Below, piece by piece: positions 32,138 to 55,991 of a DNA stretch of 64,000 nucleotides (the first letter of the stretch is position 1; each line of letters begins with the position of its first letter). The notes under the pieces are model-generated. The model made no database searches, had not been told where the DNA came from, and saw only the letters and a program-made list of their open reading frames with translations. This DNA comes from Lytechinus pictus (lineage: Eukaryota > Echinodermata > Echinoidea > Temnopleuroida > Toxopneustidae), in contig NC_087252.1 of the NCBI RefSeq assembly GCF_037042905.1, forward strand, positions 19,361,701 through 19,425,700. The letters are read 5' to 3'. Both the position numbers and the translations under genes were made by a program.

Positions 32138-32738
32138 TAGTGTATGATGCACTTGTTCTGTTTCTATTTTGATGTGGTAAGATTTTTGTTTGGTTGTTAT
32201 GATTAAATTTAACTACGATTATGTTTTAATTATTGTAAAAACGTGCAATTTTGGTCAGCAGACCTTTGAATCATATTATTTATGTTTTCATACCAAATAT
32301 ATGAAATAAAATAAAACAAAATGAAATAAAATAGAAACATATATATTTCAGATTTGATGATTTGATTAAAAATTTGTTCAGGAAATAATGCAAATTGAAG
32401 AATGTTATGACACAAGCTTCTTTAAAGTGTTGATGAGTGTAATTTTCTTTGTAGAGTGTTTTATTTTATTTATTCGTTTATTTCACATCTTTACACAGGG
32501 TAACCAATTCAGCTATACACGATAAAAACATTAACAAAGATAAAAATCTGGTTTGCAATTGGGCCCTGTTAATTAAAATACATACAAATTATAATGGTAA
32601 AAATATACAGTACATAATAATGCAAAATAGACAAGAAATAAATCTTTAAAAAATCCCAACCCTCAGTGCCGTCATCACATTCATCAGAAACACACAAACA
32701 CACGGAAGCACCCAAACCCTCACATCCACACTCCCTCA
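32138..32738. other. No gene seen
   Basis: AT-rich DNA with AAATA-type simple stretches near 32300. Confidence 0.5.
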
Positions 32739-32945
32739 CATATAGCTCAGTCGGTAGAGCGGGGGATTCGTATTCCGGTGACCCGGGTTCGATTCCCACT
32801 TGGTGCGCTAGTGCCCTTTGGTAAGGCATTAATCCTCAGTACCAGGTCCTTCGGAGAGGACCTTAAGCCGTCGGTCCTCTGGTTGCTTGCTTACAAGCAT
32901 TTATATGATTTCTTAGTAATCAGGTAAAAAGTCACATACTATGGC
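32739..32945 (+). mobile_element. tRNA-derived SINE
   Basis: The head has an A box (TAGCTCAGTCGG) and a B box (GGTTCGATTCC, near 32787). The body is CTTTGGTAAGGCATTAATCC and a CCAGGTCCTTCGGAGAGGAC hairpin. The head resembles a tRNA but has no proper cloverleaf end. Confidence 0.75.
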
Positions 32946-33140
32946 ACATTTTTCTGCAGACTCATTACTTACTTGTAACATATAATAATTAATTTAACAT
33001 TATGATTTACATATTGACATGAGCGAAAAAAAAAAGTGTGCGTGAATCACGAGTTTGATATTAAGAATAAGATGGATACGTGCGATGAAGGTAATTGTGG
33101 GAGTGAGGCAATTTGTGTGGGTGTGCACGCATGTGAAAGT

Positions 33141-33179
<39 letters not shown>
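33141..33179. repeat. Poly-T run (about 39 bp)
   Basis: Uninterrupted T run, possibly an A-tail of a retroposed sequence on the minus strand. Confidence 0.9.
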
Positions 33180-33182
<3 letters not shown>

Positions 33183-33380
33183 TATAAAAGTATAATTTTA
33201 AGGAATTTCATTCCGTCCTTATTTGCTTCAGTTTTTGGTAAATTATATATGTTTTCTTTTTGCATATCCTTGTGGATATAAAATGAAGATTTGTATTTTT
33301 GATTGTATCTGATCAATTAAAAGAATCTGTCAAATATCACCTGATTGCAGAGTCCTTATGGCTCTGTCACCATGCGGAAG

Positions 33381-33632
33381 AGAGGGGGCTCAGTGGTAGA
33401 GCGTCTGCCTCATGAACGGGAGGTCGTGGGTTCGATCCTCGGCCGAGTCATGCCAAAGGGCAAAGACTTACAAAAATTGGACATTCTGCATCCTTGCTAG
33501 GCGCTCAGCATTTAGACTGGAGAAGGGTCATAATAACATCATTATGTTATGCAGGGCCCGGTGGTAGAGCAGTTCCCTAACTGAAGTGGCTACCCTGGGT
33601 AAATAAAATGCTATTATTATTATTATTATTTA
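33381..33632 (+). mobile_element. tRNA-derived SINE with ATT tail
   Basis: A box GGCTCAGTGGTAGAG, B box GGTTCGATCCT (33430-33440), body with GGGCCCGGTGGTAGAGCAG and ending TACCCTGGGTAAATAAAATG, then an ATT repeat tail (33609-33630). Confidence 0.8.
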
Positions 33633-33639
33633 TCTATTA

Positions 33640-35622
33640 CTTGAAGCCTTGTAGACAACAATAGACCTCATGCAATGACGTCATCGCTCCGCCATCTTAG
33701 AGGCCAGTGCCATTTCATTGCGTGGGTTGGTGATGTGCAACTGGCGCATCTCTGACAACTCTGTTCACGCGTATTCATATAGCCTCTGCGGGAGGGCGCT
33801 ATATGAGATGACATCACAGGCATAAAATAACAAGTCCAGACCCTCTGCCAAAAAAAGAAATTGAAACAGAGGTTGAGTACAAAAGTAATACTGCCCGCTC
33901 TTGGTGGAAATTGAATAAAAAGCGTTTTTATTTTTTTATCAATTTTTTTTAGTGAAACACTTCAAATCATGACAGTTAAAGCTCTTAAATATTGAACGTC
34001 CGAGGATCGATTATGAAACACTCATAGGAAAATAAGGTGCGATTGGAACCCTTATGTCCCGTTTATTTGGAGCCCTCAAGAGAAAGGGTTCCCTATAAGG
34101 TTCTTAGGAACCTTTAACGGTTTTCTGAAGAAGCAAAACAGGTTTCAAGGTTGTTGTTCAAGGTAAGTAAGAACCTATTCAGGAACCTTTAAGATTCCCA
34201 AATATGGGACAGGCATAGAACCCTCTAAGATTTGTTTTGGTCTAAAAGTGAAGTACATGTTTTAGCTCACAAAGTCTATTTTATCTGACAGTTAACATAA
34301 TAGACACCTGTGATTAACAGCAAATCAAACATGATCAAGGAAAGTTGTCAGATTAGATAATTCGCCAGATGCCGATTGTTGCATGGTGAAACCCTCTCTT
34401 GAGCCCTGCTTGCATGGGAATGGGGGGGGGGGGTGTACCAGTCGGGGTAGTCTGCCAGAAAATATACCTGCGACCATTTATGGTACTGCATGTCGATGAA
34501 TATTACCCCGTCTTAACAGACACTTTTCTGACTGCCCTACCCCGATAAAAGCAGGGCGAAAGAAATCACCCTTCCTGTTAAGACGCTCCCACTGGGAGAA
34601 AAGCAGGACTGTGTCGATCGGGAAGGATTTTTCCAAATTTCGGCCTGCTCAGACCAGGGTTGAAGCGAGGTAGAAAAACAACTTTGTACCCCGCTAAAGC
34701 CCGGACGCATGTCTTTTAAGATGTCTGTTAAGACGCCGGGTGCAGTCTGCATGTCTGAAAAGCTCTCCCTAGCTCTCCCATTCCTTTCTCCTTTTCTCTC
34801 TCTATTCTTTATTTCCCCTCCCCTCTTCATTTCCTTTCTCTTTTTCTTTCCCTCTCTTGTGAGTTATCGTCATAAAATATGATGCCCTCATGTCGGCCTT
34901 CCTTTTCTTTGAAAGGCCGACAAATTACATTCAGGACCATTTTAAAAGGGTTCAGCAAAATATTCGAAATACACGACTTCCTCAAATCCTTATAAACGCT
35001 GGAGTACCAAATGCAGATATATTTCTTGAAATATATGTATATGTAACGGTTCAAGAAAAGCTGTTTTAACACCCGTCGACCTAGCGTGAAAAGAAATGAT
35101 TGATCTTGATAACAGTGCCACACCTTATACAAACACATGCAGCTTGATTTGCTTGTCTAACGAGTCATCGAGGGCTTTGGTGGTCATATATTATATACCA
35201 TTACCTGTTCCACTTATATTTTCGGGCCACAATCAGCCTATACACAAATCAAATAGTTTTACCGTGTATTACTACACAGTAGCCAGTGCATTAGTTCAAA
35301 TAGGGCTGATTGAATTGAAAATCGTTTATTACTTGATCAAGCGTGCATCATGAATAGAAAATTGGGCCTTGCCTTTTTTTGTCCTTGTTTGTTTTCTAAA
35401 GGGCACGGATCGTTGCAAAACAAGGGTGTTATGAATACTATGAATACCATGAATGTTAGGTTGATATGAGGGGCGGTAGGGGAGAGATAAACCATTGCCA
35501 GTTATGAGACTTATTTATCATAATGTGGGGCCCACGCCCGAGCTGTCGACAGCAATATGGATTGCTTGCCTTTCTGCTGTTATCTGCGAATGCATGGGAG
35601 TGTAATGAATGATAATGATTTG
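33640..35622. other. No gene seen; one weak inverted-repeat element near 34035-34255
   Basis: Around 34060-34215 words such as ATGTCCCGTTTATTTGG and AATATGGGACAGG, and AAGGTTCTTAGGAACCTTTAA and ATTCAGGAACCTTTAA, suggest a small foldback. The rest, including a poly-G run at 34422 and CT-rich DNA near 34760-34850, has no coding signal. Confidence 0.45.
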
Positions 35623-35774
35623 TAATACCTCAGTCACATTTTCTCTACGGTGGCAGTACGGCGAGTCGAAAACAGCCGTTTTAATACCTAAATATAGCTA
35701 TTACAAAAAATGTTAAACCGGCTGTTTTCGATTCGCCGTACGACCGCCGCAGAGCAAATGTGACTGAGGTATTA
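35623..35774. mobile_element. 152-bp near-perfect palindromic MITE
   Basis: TAATACCTCAGTCACATTTT and AAATGTGACTGAGGTATTA at the ends. TACGGCGAGTCGAAAACAGCCG pairs with CGGCTGTTTTCGATTCGCCGTA. The outermost TAA/TTA could be a 3-bp target duplication of Harbinger type (inferred). Confidence 0.85.
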
Positions 35775-36520
35775 ATGTGTCGCTATCCACGACGCATCTT
35801 CGCGTCAAATGGTTTAAATTTTGATTTTCGCGTCAATCACAATTATGCATATCGAAAACATACGTATCTCATCTCAACAAATTTTACTTCACTATAAGTT
35901 CTTTCTACACTTGCCCTTGAAGCTTTATGTATATTATGATAACTTTTTATGATGATGATGATGATTATTATTATTATATTATTATTACTATATTCCTTAT
36001 CACATTGATCCCTCGTATTCTCGTATTGTTAACATCATTTTATTCATCCTTATCATGATTTATCAGTTTATAATGGTTTTCTGTTTTGTCTTCCTGGTGA
36101 TTGTTATTATCAAGAAAACAGGTGGATACAATAATTATTTTCAAAATGAACGAAACTTTGATCATTTTTCTATTCAAAATTTCATCAAGTTCATCACACA
36201 ATCGGGCGTTCAGCTGCAATTGAACTCAAATCAACATCAAATTTACAAATATGAGTCTGCATGATTTCCTGACTTACGCTTGATCAAGAAAAGTGACGCC
36301 TCATTAGGCCGATGATGTGCACTGTACACAATATAATGCATTCATTTGGCAGACCGTGATTCCTGGCTGGAAAGATGAATGAATAATTACATTCCTCTGG
36401 TTTTTGTTATAAATGTATTATACGAAATGCGCCAATTTGATTCAGGCATTCCAAATAAAACCCATATTTAAGCTCTGCGTGGTTTCGGTATGTTAAGAGT
36501 TCACATGATGACAAAGATTG
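35775..36520. other. No gene seen
   Basis: AT-rich DNA with a GATGATGAT/TTATTATTA microsatellite at about 35950-35990. Confidence 0.5.
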
Positions 36521-36810
36521 GTGTTAAGATTTGATCTTCTACATGTATCATTTAAATTGCTCATGATAAATCTTTGTACGCAATAGGATCAGAATTAAAC
36601 AACATTTGGTTTAATTCATTTATATTTCTAACATTTACAATATGTTTTGTTCCATACTTATATATATTGCAATGAAATGATCATAGTCCGCGTGTTGGAT
36701 AAAGATGCAAATAGACAAATAGGTAGTGCATTCAGTTCCAACAAAAAGTTGGATAATACTTGGAAACAATTTTGTTGTTGAAACTGACAGCATTACCCCT
36801 TTGTCTCTTG

Positions 36811-36865
<55 letters not shown>

Positions 36866-36904
36866 GACGGTCAATCGGATCGGGGTCGCCCTAGCCACTA
36901 ACCC

Positions 36905-36975
36905 GTCTCTGTGGTCTAGTGGTTAAGGCACCAGCGATCAAAGCTGGGGGCCCGGGTTCGATTCCCGGCAGAGAC
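36905..36975 (+). tRNA. Cloverleaf-capable tRNA-like sequence (likely SINE head)
   Basis: Acceptor GTCTCTG/CAGAGAC pairs perfectly (7 bp), D stem GTCT/AGGC, anticodon stem CCAGC/GCTGG, T stem CCGGG/CCCGG with loop TTCGATT, then a T6 run at 36977, a possible Pol III stop. The anticodon loop GATCAAA lacks U33 and would give anticodon UCA, so an ordinary translating tRNA is doubtful. The downstream body (CTCTGGGGAACCTTGATTT) recurs without the head at 37193. Confidence 0.55.
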
Positions 36976-37006
36976 ATTTTTTCGGCATTACCAATTTTTT
37001 CCAAAG

Positions 37007-37142
37007 GGCAGATAGCTCTGGGGAACCTTGATTTAAGCTACGCCTACCATTGTTCTCTTCATCCATTTCTTTGACAAAATATTTAAATAAAAGAGTTGCC
37101 AAAGCTGTTGTACATGTATAGTTTCACACATTTATATATATA

Positions 37143-37192
<50 letters not shown>

Positions 37193-37303
37193 CTCTGGGG
37201 AACCTTGATTTGAAGCTACGCCTACCATTGTACTCTTCATTCATTTCTTTCACAACATTTTTTAAATACAAAGAGTTGCCAAAACTGTTGTACATGTATA
37301 AAT
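37007..37303 (+). repeat. Direct repeat of about 110 bp separated by TA repeats
   Basis: 37007-37120 and 37190-37303 share CTCTGGGGAACCTTGATTT, AAGCTACGCCTACCATTGT and GTTGTACATGTATA in order. Confidence 0.85.
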
Positions 37304-37470
37304 GAAATAAAATGTTGTTTACTTCTGATCCTATTGCGTACAAAGATTTATCATACATGTAGAAGATCAAATCTTAACACATACATATTCGCCAAGATTG
37401 ATCACACTTGTAAATAAATCCACTTAAATATATATTTCTATAACAAAAGAAAAAGAAGATGATAACAATA

Positions 37471-38053
37471 TTAAAGGAGAATGAAACCCTTGAAATCAGC
37501 TGAATCCATATCAAAGAGAAAAATCGAAGAAACATATTGTTGAAAGTTTGAGGAAGATTGAATGAATAATAAGAAAGTTATGAGCATTTGAATATTGAGA
37601 TCACTAATGCCATGTAGATCCTCCTATTGGCAATGCGACCAAGATCTGTGATGTCACACACGTACAACTCCCTCATTACTTTAGTACTTATATTCTCACT
37701 TTTATAGAGTCTATCACAAGGTGAGGTGTTCTCTTTATGTGAGGACAAGTACAGAGGTTTCACAACATTATATCATTGATGAATCATTTGTCATATCATT
37801 AGAATGAGCAAAAAGAGATGTTTTGGGGTATATTTTCAGTGTCCAAAAGGGGAGAGTTGTTCATCTGTGACATCATAGATCTTGGTCGCATTGCCAATGG
37901 GAGGATCTCCATAGCATTAGTGATCTCGACATTCAAATGCTCATAACTCTTCTATTGCTAGTCCTATTTTACTCAAAGTTTTGTTGATCTTATTCTTTGA
38001 TTTTTCTGCATTCACAAAAACTAACTTGCTCCAAGAGTTTCATTCTCCTTTAA
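37471..38053. mobile_element. 583-bp foldback MITE with TTAA ends
   Basis: TTAA-AGGAGAATGAAAC at the left and GTTTCATTCTCCT-TTAA at the right. The inner arms pair (CCAAGATCTGTGATGTCACA near 37639 and TGTGACATCATAGATCTTGG near 37866). The TTAA on both sides fits a piggyBac/Kolobok-like target site. Confidence 0.85.
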
Positions 38054-38944
38054 GTCTTCAGATTCCCGCCCCAAAGAACTATACGACTGATTCGATCAAA
38101 CTCAACTACATGAAAATCCATCATTGATAAAGTCCTTTGAAAACAAAGAGAACCACATTGAATGATCAAAATACGATTAATGTATGAACATACTGCATTA
38201 TCTAGAAATGTTTTGAACAAACTTGCAGTTAGGATGTAAGCTGGCAATCCTGGCTTTCAGTGGTTGTGGTTGATCGGATCAATCGCAACTTTTTGTAAGA
38301 CGGGGCTCAGAGGTCACATGAAGTTTACAATCATCAAGCACGTGCATTAGAATGATATCTTGAAAACAACAACAAAATCCTATGATAAATTAGAAAATTA
38401 GGACACACTCGGTAGAACACAGTGTCAAAAACCTTTTGTGCTCTTCCTCAGAACTTATGAAATTATGTCTTTTCAATGTTTTCATTTTTGCCTGCATGTT
38501 TACTCGTTTTATTTAATTGTTCTAAATTGATTGAACCCCCTGATAGTAGACGTGACCTGTTCAACTTGTTCCCTGCGTAGGAGGACGATCTCCAGAGACA
38601 GTAATTACCAAACAAGTCGATCCCCTATATACCCCTTCTGAACCTCAAGTTATTCCAAAATCCATGCTTGATTACACTCTGATAAAAGATGATATTTTCC
38701 ATTTATAGTTATGATTCTTTACAAATGAAAAGAATGAGGGTCATGGTGCAATGAACTTGATATGCGGATTGGTATGGGGTCTAGAAATAAATTGTGATAT
38801 TACAGGTTGATACGGTTGTCTGAGTCATTGCATTGCATTTGCACTGTGGACGGTTGCTGTAGGACCAATTAACAGATCAATAGACCTATGGAAATACACT
38901 GTTGAGGATTAGGACTAGATCTTGGAACTCAGGTCCCTTTTAAA
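38054..38944. other. 5' flank of the SEA-domain gene; nothing else seen
   Basis: Mixed-composition DNA. The last 130 bases are probably 5' UTR of the gene starting at 38945. I see no convincing TATA box. Confidence 0.4.
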
Positions 38945-49930
<10,986 letters not shown>

Positions 49931-50472
49931 GTAAGTAAGACGAATCCAGGTTTAAAAGACAGACAAACAAGAAAAACAAACAATAAAACAGAAACACCAA
50001 AAACGAACAAGCAAATAAAAATCGGATAATTCTTCCGGTTTTTCTTTTTCCTCCGCCAACAACTGAAAAGAAAAATCCAGCCTAGGCCTACAGAGAATTT
50101 CAGAAAACGGATTTCTAATTGTATTGCAACTCTGAAAATACATTGTTATGAGTAAAGGCGAGGACGGTCCCTGGCTACTTTACCCCCCCCCCCCCTCCCG
50201 GCTTCAGATTCGTAGTTCGTAGCCATGGCCTGAAAAACTTTCGTCCAATAAAAAAATATGTCATGTGAATCCATCGTTATGATTGGCCAAGTGTTGTCTA
50301 ATGGATATGTGGGCGTGGTTTAAGACAAATGAAGTAAAAAGCACGCAGCGAAAATGAGAGGTATGTAAACGTCATTAAAATTTTGAGCAGGACAGACACG
50401 AAAGAAAGTTCTTCGAGGGAATTAGCCTGATTTGGGTTCCAATGCTTAGATATATATGGAAAATGGGCATAC

Positions 50473-50850
50473 TCGTGATATAGGCCCCGCTCGAGAAAAA
50501 ATTGTAATCGATCATACCTCAATATCTAGGTTGCTAACTTCAGCTCACTATATATACTCGTGATATAGGCCCCGCTGCTGTGTTGAATTGCTCAGAATGT
50601 CCGTTCGCGGGGCCTGTTTCACGAGTATAATACTATAATCGTTATATAGGCCCCGCACTACGGCACTTCAGGCACTCCAACACAGTAGCGGGGCCTATAT
50701 CACGAGTATATTATTAAGCTTGCATCCTAAGATAGTCGCGAAACTGGCCCCGTCCAATGCGCTTTCCCAACATTCGCACGTGTGTGGGGCTCCGATGACG
50801 GCTATTAGTATACTCGTTATCGAGGCCCCTTGCACTGTTATATCATGGGA
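50473..50850. repeat. GC-rich arm repeats with the box ACTCGTGATATAGGCCCCGC (left arm)
   Basis: The 20-bp box occurs at 50471 and 50554 forward, as GCGGGGCCTGTTTCACGAGT near 50607 and GCGGGGCCTATATCACGAGT near 50688 reversed, and as variants at 50636 (AATCGTTATATAGGCCCCGC) and 50810 (CTCGTTATCGAGGCCCC). Confidence 0.85.
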
Positions 50851-50925
50851 AATAACGTGGTCCTGGGGCTTGTTTCCCCGGCCGGTGAGAATTATCATGG
50901 GCGGCGCTGGAGTGGGGGGGGGGGG

Positions 50926-50937
50926 GGGGGGGGGGGC
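50926..50937. repeat. Poly-G run in the left arm (approximate limits)
   Basis: A run of about 22 G spans roughly 50915-50936; the mirrored right arm has a poly-C run at 57753. Such runs often vary or misassemble. Confidence 0.6.
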
Positions 50938-51059
50938 TCCAATTTATTTTCCAAATAAACAAGGAGAGAGAATAATAAAATGTGTATGTATTTACTTCTT
51001 CAGAAATTTCTTTGTCGATTTACTTATATATATGATACAGTTATTAACTTATTTATTTA

Positions 51060-51555
51060 TTTATTTATCAATCTATTTATAATTATATTGATTAACTAAT
51101 GTATTTTATTCATTTAATTTATTTGTTTTCATTTTTTTTTCTTTTGTGATATAGAGAGTCAGAGGTATCATTTATTTCAATCTATTTTAATTGATTAATT
51201 AATCATTTAATTTATTTGTTTTCATTTTTTTTTCTTTTGTGATATAGAGAATAAGAGGTATCATTTGTTTTTAATTCTTTCTATGTGTGGAAGTTCATTT
51301 ATTTATCAATCTATTTTAATTGATTGATTAATGTATTTATATTTATTCATTAATCATTTAATTTATTTGTTTTCAGTTTTTTTTTTCTTTTGTGAGATAG
51401 AGAGTAAGAGGTATCATTCGTTTTTAATTATTTTTATGTGTGGAAGTTCACTTATTTCAATCTATTTTAATTGATTAATTAATGTATTTACATTGATTGA
51501 TTAATGTATTTATATTTATTAATTAATCATTTAATTTATTTGTTTTCAGTTTTTT
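51060..51555. repeat. AT-rich tandem repeats, left arm
   Basis: Units with TTAATTTATTTGTTTTCA, TTTTGTGATATAGAGAGT and AGAGGTATCATT, mirrored to the longer array at 56350-57640. Confidence 0.8.
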
Positions 51556-51556
51556 T

Positions 51557-51780
51557 GTAATGTCCAATGCGCTTGTCCCAGCATTCGCCGTGTGTGGGGC
51601 TCGGATGACGGCTATTAGTATACTCGTTATCGAGGCCCCTTACACTTGTTATATCATGGAAAATAGCGTGGTCGTGGGTCTTGATTCCCCGGTGAGTGAT
51701 ATCATGCGCGGCGCTGTAGGGCCGGCCCGGGGGGCTCCTATTTATTTTCAAAAAAACAAGGGGAATAATAAAGAAGTGAG
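51557..51780 (+). repeat. Second partial copy of the GC arm, direct orientation
   Basis: GTCCAATGCGCTTG...GTGTGGGGCTC and GATGACGGCTATTAGTATAC repeat 50750-50970 with a few changes, so the left arm holds a duplicated segment that the right arm lacks. Confidence 0.85.
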
Positions 51781-51889
51781 TATAAAAACTCTGCATGACA
51801 ATGGAGTAGGATCCATATGGGCGACTTGTTTTAGGCATGATGTTATCCTTCCATTTTTCAGAGAAAAATCAACCAGGCCCCTCACAACC

Positions 51890-54800
51890 TGACGCCGCCC
51901 TCGTGTTGCTAATATTTTGCTATTAAAGATCTGCTCTCTGAATAACTTTTGATAAATCCGTGAATGATTCATTCATTTGCTAATTTTTTTGGAGTGTTTT
52001 CGATGTAACGTTGGGCCTATATATTGCTATTTTTGTTCCATTATCCATCGTAATTTGTATTTGCTAGTTATTTGATAACCTCGTTTTATTCAGCTTTTCA
52101 TTTGAATTATTTTTTTGCGGGGAGGGAGGTGTCATTAATAATTAAATTATATAGTTCTTGTATAATTTCCCCCAATCTTTCACTTGACATACTGCTGCGA
52201 ATGAATCCATTTATTCATTCATGTATCATAATCTATTTATAATCACCTGGATGTAAGAAGTCAATATACATTTTTTTCAAATCTGCTTTCTTCTCTTATT
52301 CAATATTGAATCTTTAATCTGGCTTCCTGCGTATTATCAATTTGTATTTTTTTCATTCCTTTCATAACCCCCCCCCCCCCCGCTTCCCCACTTTTCATCC
52401 TTTTAAGTCCAGAAAAGAAAACGAATAGGCATATTCATTCGGGGAAATGTATTAATTTTCTTTTTGTCAATTTTATTATTGCTTGAGGGATATCTACGCT
52501 ATAATTAACTTAATCTATATTTTACTGAGACTTATCCCCCTCCCGGCCCCCACAATTGGGGATAGGCCTATCATTATCTATATCATCTAAGTACGTTAAG
52601 TACGTTTTCTCTTTTACCTAAATATCAATTTATTAATCTTTTATTTTTTAAAAAGCTTACTAATACCGTTCAATGATATCCCAGTATTTCTTCATCTAAT
52701 TAACCTATCAACTTAAATCATTTTCTCATCCTGCTTTAATTTTAATCAATCCACTTGAAGATTGTTTGTAACTGTATTTGATGGCATGGTTTTAAAAATG
52801 ATGGATTTCGATTGTTTGCTGGTATACATGGTAGTCATGGTAGTAGGGCTGAAATAATGGCATATCGCATCAACAAATTATAAAAAAAAAACATTTATTG
52901 ATCGATCGTCATTTCATTAATTCACCATCCAAATATTGCATTTTTTTCTTCGCCTATATGGTATTCATTTATTTACTAATTCATACACCCTCGCCCCCGA
53001 TTTTATTAAAAGATTTAATAATTTCGGAAAAGTGTCTCAATGTGTTCTTATAATTTATTTTCATGCACGGATTATTCTACTATTTCCTTATCTGTGATAT
53101 TTTATTTCAGGAGTTTAATGTGTCCCCCAGATCCGAGATTTCGTAGCGGGGGGGGGGGGGGGGAGCGCAAATTTGAGAAGACAGTTGGTGGCGCATAGGT
53201 CTGTCTGGTTGAATGCGTCAGAAAAAAAATATACACACAGGTACGGGTTCAGTATTTTTAAAGGGGCTGGGGTACAGCCGTACAGGCCGGTTGGACACAT
53301 TGCCATTCATGAAATCCCTGGTCGGCCACTCAAAGAGGAAAAGGTAAGTGTTTTTTTTTATTGTTTGGGGGGGGGGCGTTGTGATATGGAAGTTTAAGTA
53401 CATTTTACTTTAATATTTACCAACAAGATAGGCCTACCATGACTATACGGCCGAACTAAACGAGAAAAAAAAAAAATTATAATCCATGTGTTAAAAGCTA
53501 TGAATGGAGCACACTAAGTTCTTATTAACCCTAAACAACAAATGTTTATTTAATATTTTAATTACTTAACTGAAAATGGGAAAAAGGCTTTACAGTGACG
53601 CATGAACAGGATATGAAAGAGGAGCGCGAGCTGATTTTTTTTTCACACTTGAAAATAGGATGCGAATGCAATCGAAGTTCGAGATGAATTCTGTTGATAT
53701 ATATCGTCACGAAAATGTTATGTTTTTAAACACTGCTGACATGTAGGAGTGAGAGAGGAGGGGGGGGGGGGGCATCTTGTTCAACACTTAACTTTCCTTG
53801 TTGAATTTAATCCATTACAAAGGATAATAATGCATTTTAAATGATTTTAGTATAATTGACGTTTTCCTTGAACCGTTGTGTTCTTTGAATTGATGGGAGC
53901 ATAAAAACTATAGGTCTATAATCGATTGTAATTCTTTTTTATTTAGGAGCAATAATTTTTACCAAAATCCCCATCATCTTGGAGTGTAATGTTTTTTTCT
54001 TCTTTTTTGCCATTTTTTTTTCAAACAAAACCCACAGCACCCCCTACTAAAAATCGTTCCCAGTGCCCTGCTTGATCGTTTATCGAACATGATTTGCGTG
54101 GATATTTTTTTATTTCTCTATATTTGAGATTTACATAATTCTTGATTTAATAATCAGATCATGCTTCATAAACTTCTTTGTTTGTAAAATTATATTTCTT
54201 GAAGCCGAAATGATATGACTGTTGTGTTTAAGTGACATTTGTTACCTTGTCAGTTTCGTCTAATAGTTTCTGGAGGGTAGGAAATTAGCTTTATTTGATT
54301 AGCATTATATTTAGGATATATAACAAAAATGATATTGCTTGGTCATGTTGGATTCATCTGTAAATATCAATATTTTACATCGATTTACATGTAGTTTAAT
54401 TACCACTAACATAGTATCCTGTTGCTAGGCGACAACCAACAATTCTATAGGCGCTGTTTTTCATGCAGTTGCATCATACATAATTATACTTAGTTGACAG
54501 TGAGGTCACGAATCGTGGCATGTTCTGATATTTTTTTATATATATATAAATACACAAATTTAGAATGAGAAATCAGATAAAGCACAAAAGTTTTTCTAAT
54601 TTAATTTTTCTGTTTTTTGATATACAAAAACCAAATCACAACACGTTATTCTCGTTGTGATTTCGTTTATGTGTTTCCAAAAAACCCAAACTAAGGGGCT
54701 GATTTTCGTTTTTGCTTCTTCATGATTGGAACAGAAAAACAAATTATCCATTAGTACCTTGATTGTGCAGGTTACTGGGCAGGTGAAAGTGACATTACAA

Positions 54801-55160
54801 TTGATCTTAACAAGTCATTCATTACATTAATGAGTAGAATACAATTTAATATAATAAACACTAATTAAAGTGTGAGAATGGAAATATTTGATTAGAGAAT
54901 AGCGAACTTCTTAACCAAAATGCGTGGCAATTAAAAAAATATATTTTCAGCAAACCTTTAAGAACATTTTTTCTAGTTTCTGCTTTAATTATCATCAACT
55001 TTACGTCAGGGTATACTGCCCCCTCTCGGGGTAGGCCTATCGTGTCAATTAATAGACAACATTTTTTCCCAAAACAGCACAAACATGAACGAATAAATGA
55101 ATAAACCAGGAAATGAATAAGTGAAGCAATACGAAGGAGAACTTGAAATAGTAATGTATT
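51890..55160. other. Interior of the giant foldback, no gene recognised
   Basis: AT-rich, with poly-C or poly-G runs at 52369, 53146 and 53760. A stretch at 53108-53346 has an acceptor-like and a donor-like border but contains a stop and no domain (see rejected). Confidence 0.5.
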
Positions 55161-55165
55161 AGGCC

Positions 55166-55166
<1 letters not shown>

Positions 55167-55202
<36 letters not shown>

Positions 55203-55215
55203 CATATATATATAT
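55167..55215. repeat. CT repeat followed by TA repeat
   Basis: About 12 CT units then TATATATA/CATATATA, inside the giant foldback. Confidence 0.9.
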
Positions 55216-55406
55216 ACGTTTCACGTATTGGCTTCAGTGGTATTATAAGGTAACAAAATATAGTTTGTTATATATATAATAATATACGGTATAGAGAGAG
55301 AGATCAAATCCATACACAAAAAAGAGAAATTAACGATAATTGTTGGTCTAACATCAAATAAAACAAAAAGTTTAATACAAACAAATACATGAATAAAAAA
55401 ATTAAT

Positions 55407-55991
55407 GTAAAGGACAAGTCCACCCCAAAAAATTTGATTTGAATAAAAAGAGGAAAATCGAACGATCATAACGCTGACAATTTCATAAAAATCGGATGCA
55501 AAATAAGAAAGTTATAACATTTCGAAGTTTAGTTTAATTCAAAATAATAGTTATATATGCACATCCCGGTCGGTATGCAAATGAGGAAACTGATGACGCC
55601 ACCCACTCACTATTTCTTTAGTATTTTATTATATGAAATATATTTTCAAATTTTCTCATTGTCAAGTGAAACAATGATTAATTCCTCCCTGAACATGTAG
55701 AATATATGGTTCAGTCACGTTGGCCCTTATTGTAAAATCTGTGAAAATTGAAATATTGTATAATTCAAACAATAAAAAAACAAAAGAAATAGCGAGGGAC
55801 ATCATCAACTGTATCATTTGCAAGCAAATGAGTTGTGCATATCACTGTTTTGTGAAAAATAAGTGAAACTTTAAAATTTCACAACTTTCTTATTTTACAT
55901 CCGATTTTGATGAAATTGCCAGCGTTATGCGAGTTTGATTTTTCTCTATTTATTGAAATCAACATTTTTCTGGGGTGAACTTGACCTTTAA
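55407..55991. mobile_element. Foldback MITE nested in the giant foldback
   Basis: AAGGACAAGTCCACCCC at the left and GGGGTGAACTTGACCT-TTAA at the right; GCTGACAATTTCATAAAAATCGG pairs with CCGATTTTGATGAAATTGCCAGC. Same family as 49041-49649. Confidence 0.85.

Larger units (their letters stand above)
36521..37378. repeat. Inverted repeat of about 0.86 kb with SINE and TA repeats in its loop
   Basis: Left arm 36521-36604 (GTTAAGATTTGATCTTCTAC...GCAATAGGATCAGAA) is the reverse complement of 37312-37378, apart from about 15 extra bases in the left arm (near 36547). The loop holds TA repeats (36813-36866, 37132-37190), a tRNA-like sequence, and a direct repeat of about 110 bp. Confidence 0.85.

Noticed and set aside
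53108-53346. Possible next exon of the SEA gene (acceptor TTATTTCAG, donor AAAAGGTAAGTG)
   Set aside because: In the required phase it reads only EFNVSPRSEIS before a stop, has a long poly-G run and no SEA second-half motif; the start resembles repeat DNA (CCCCCAGATCCGAG).
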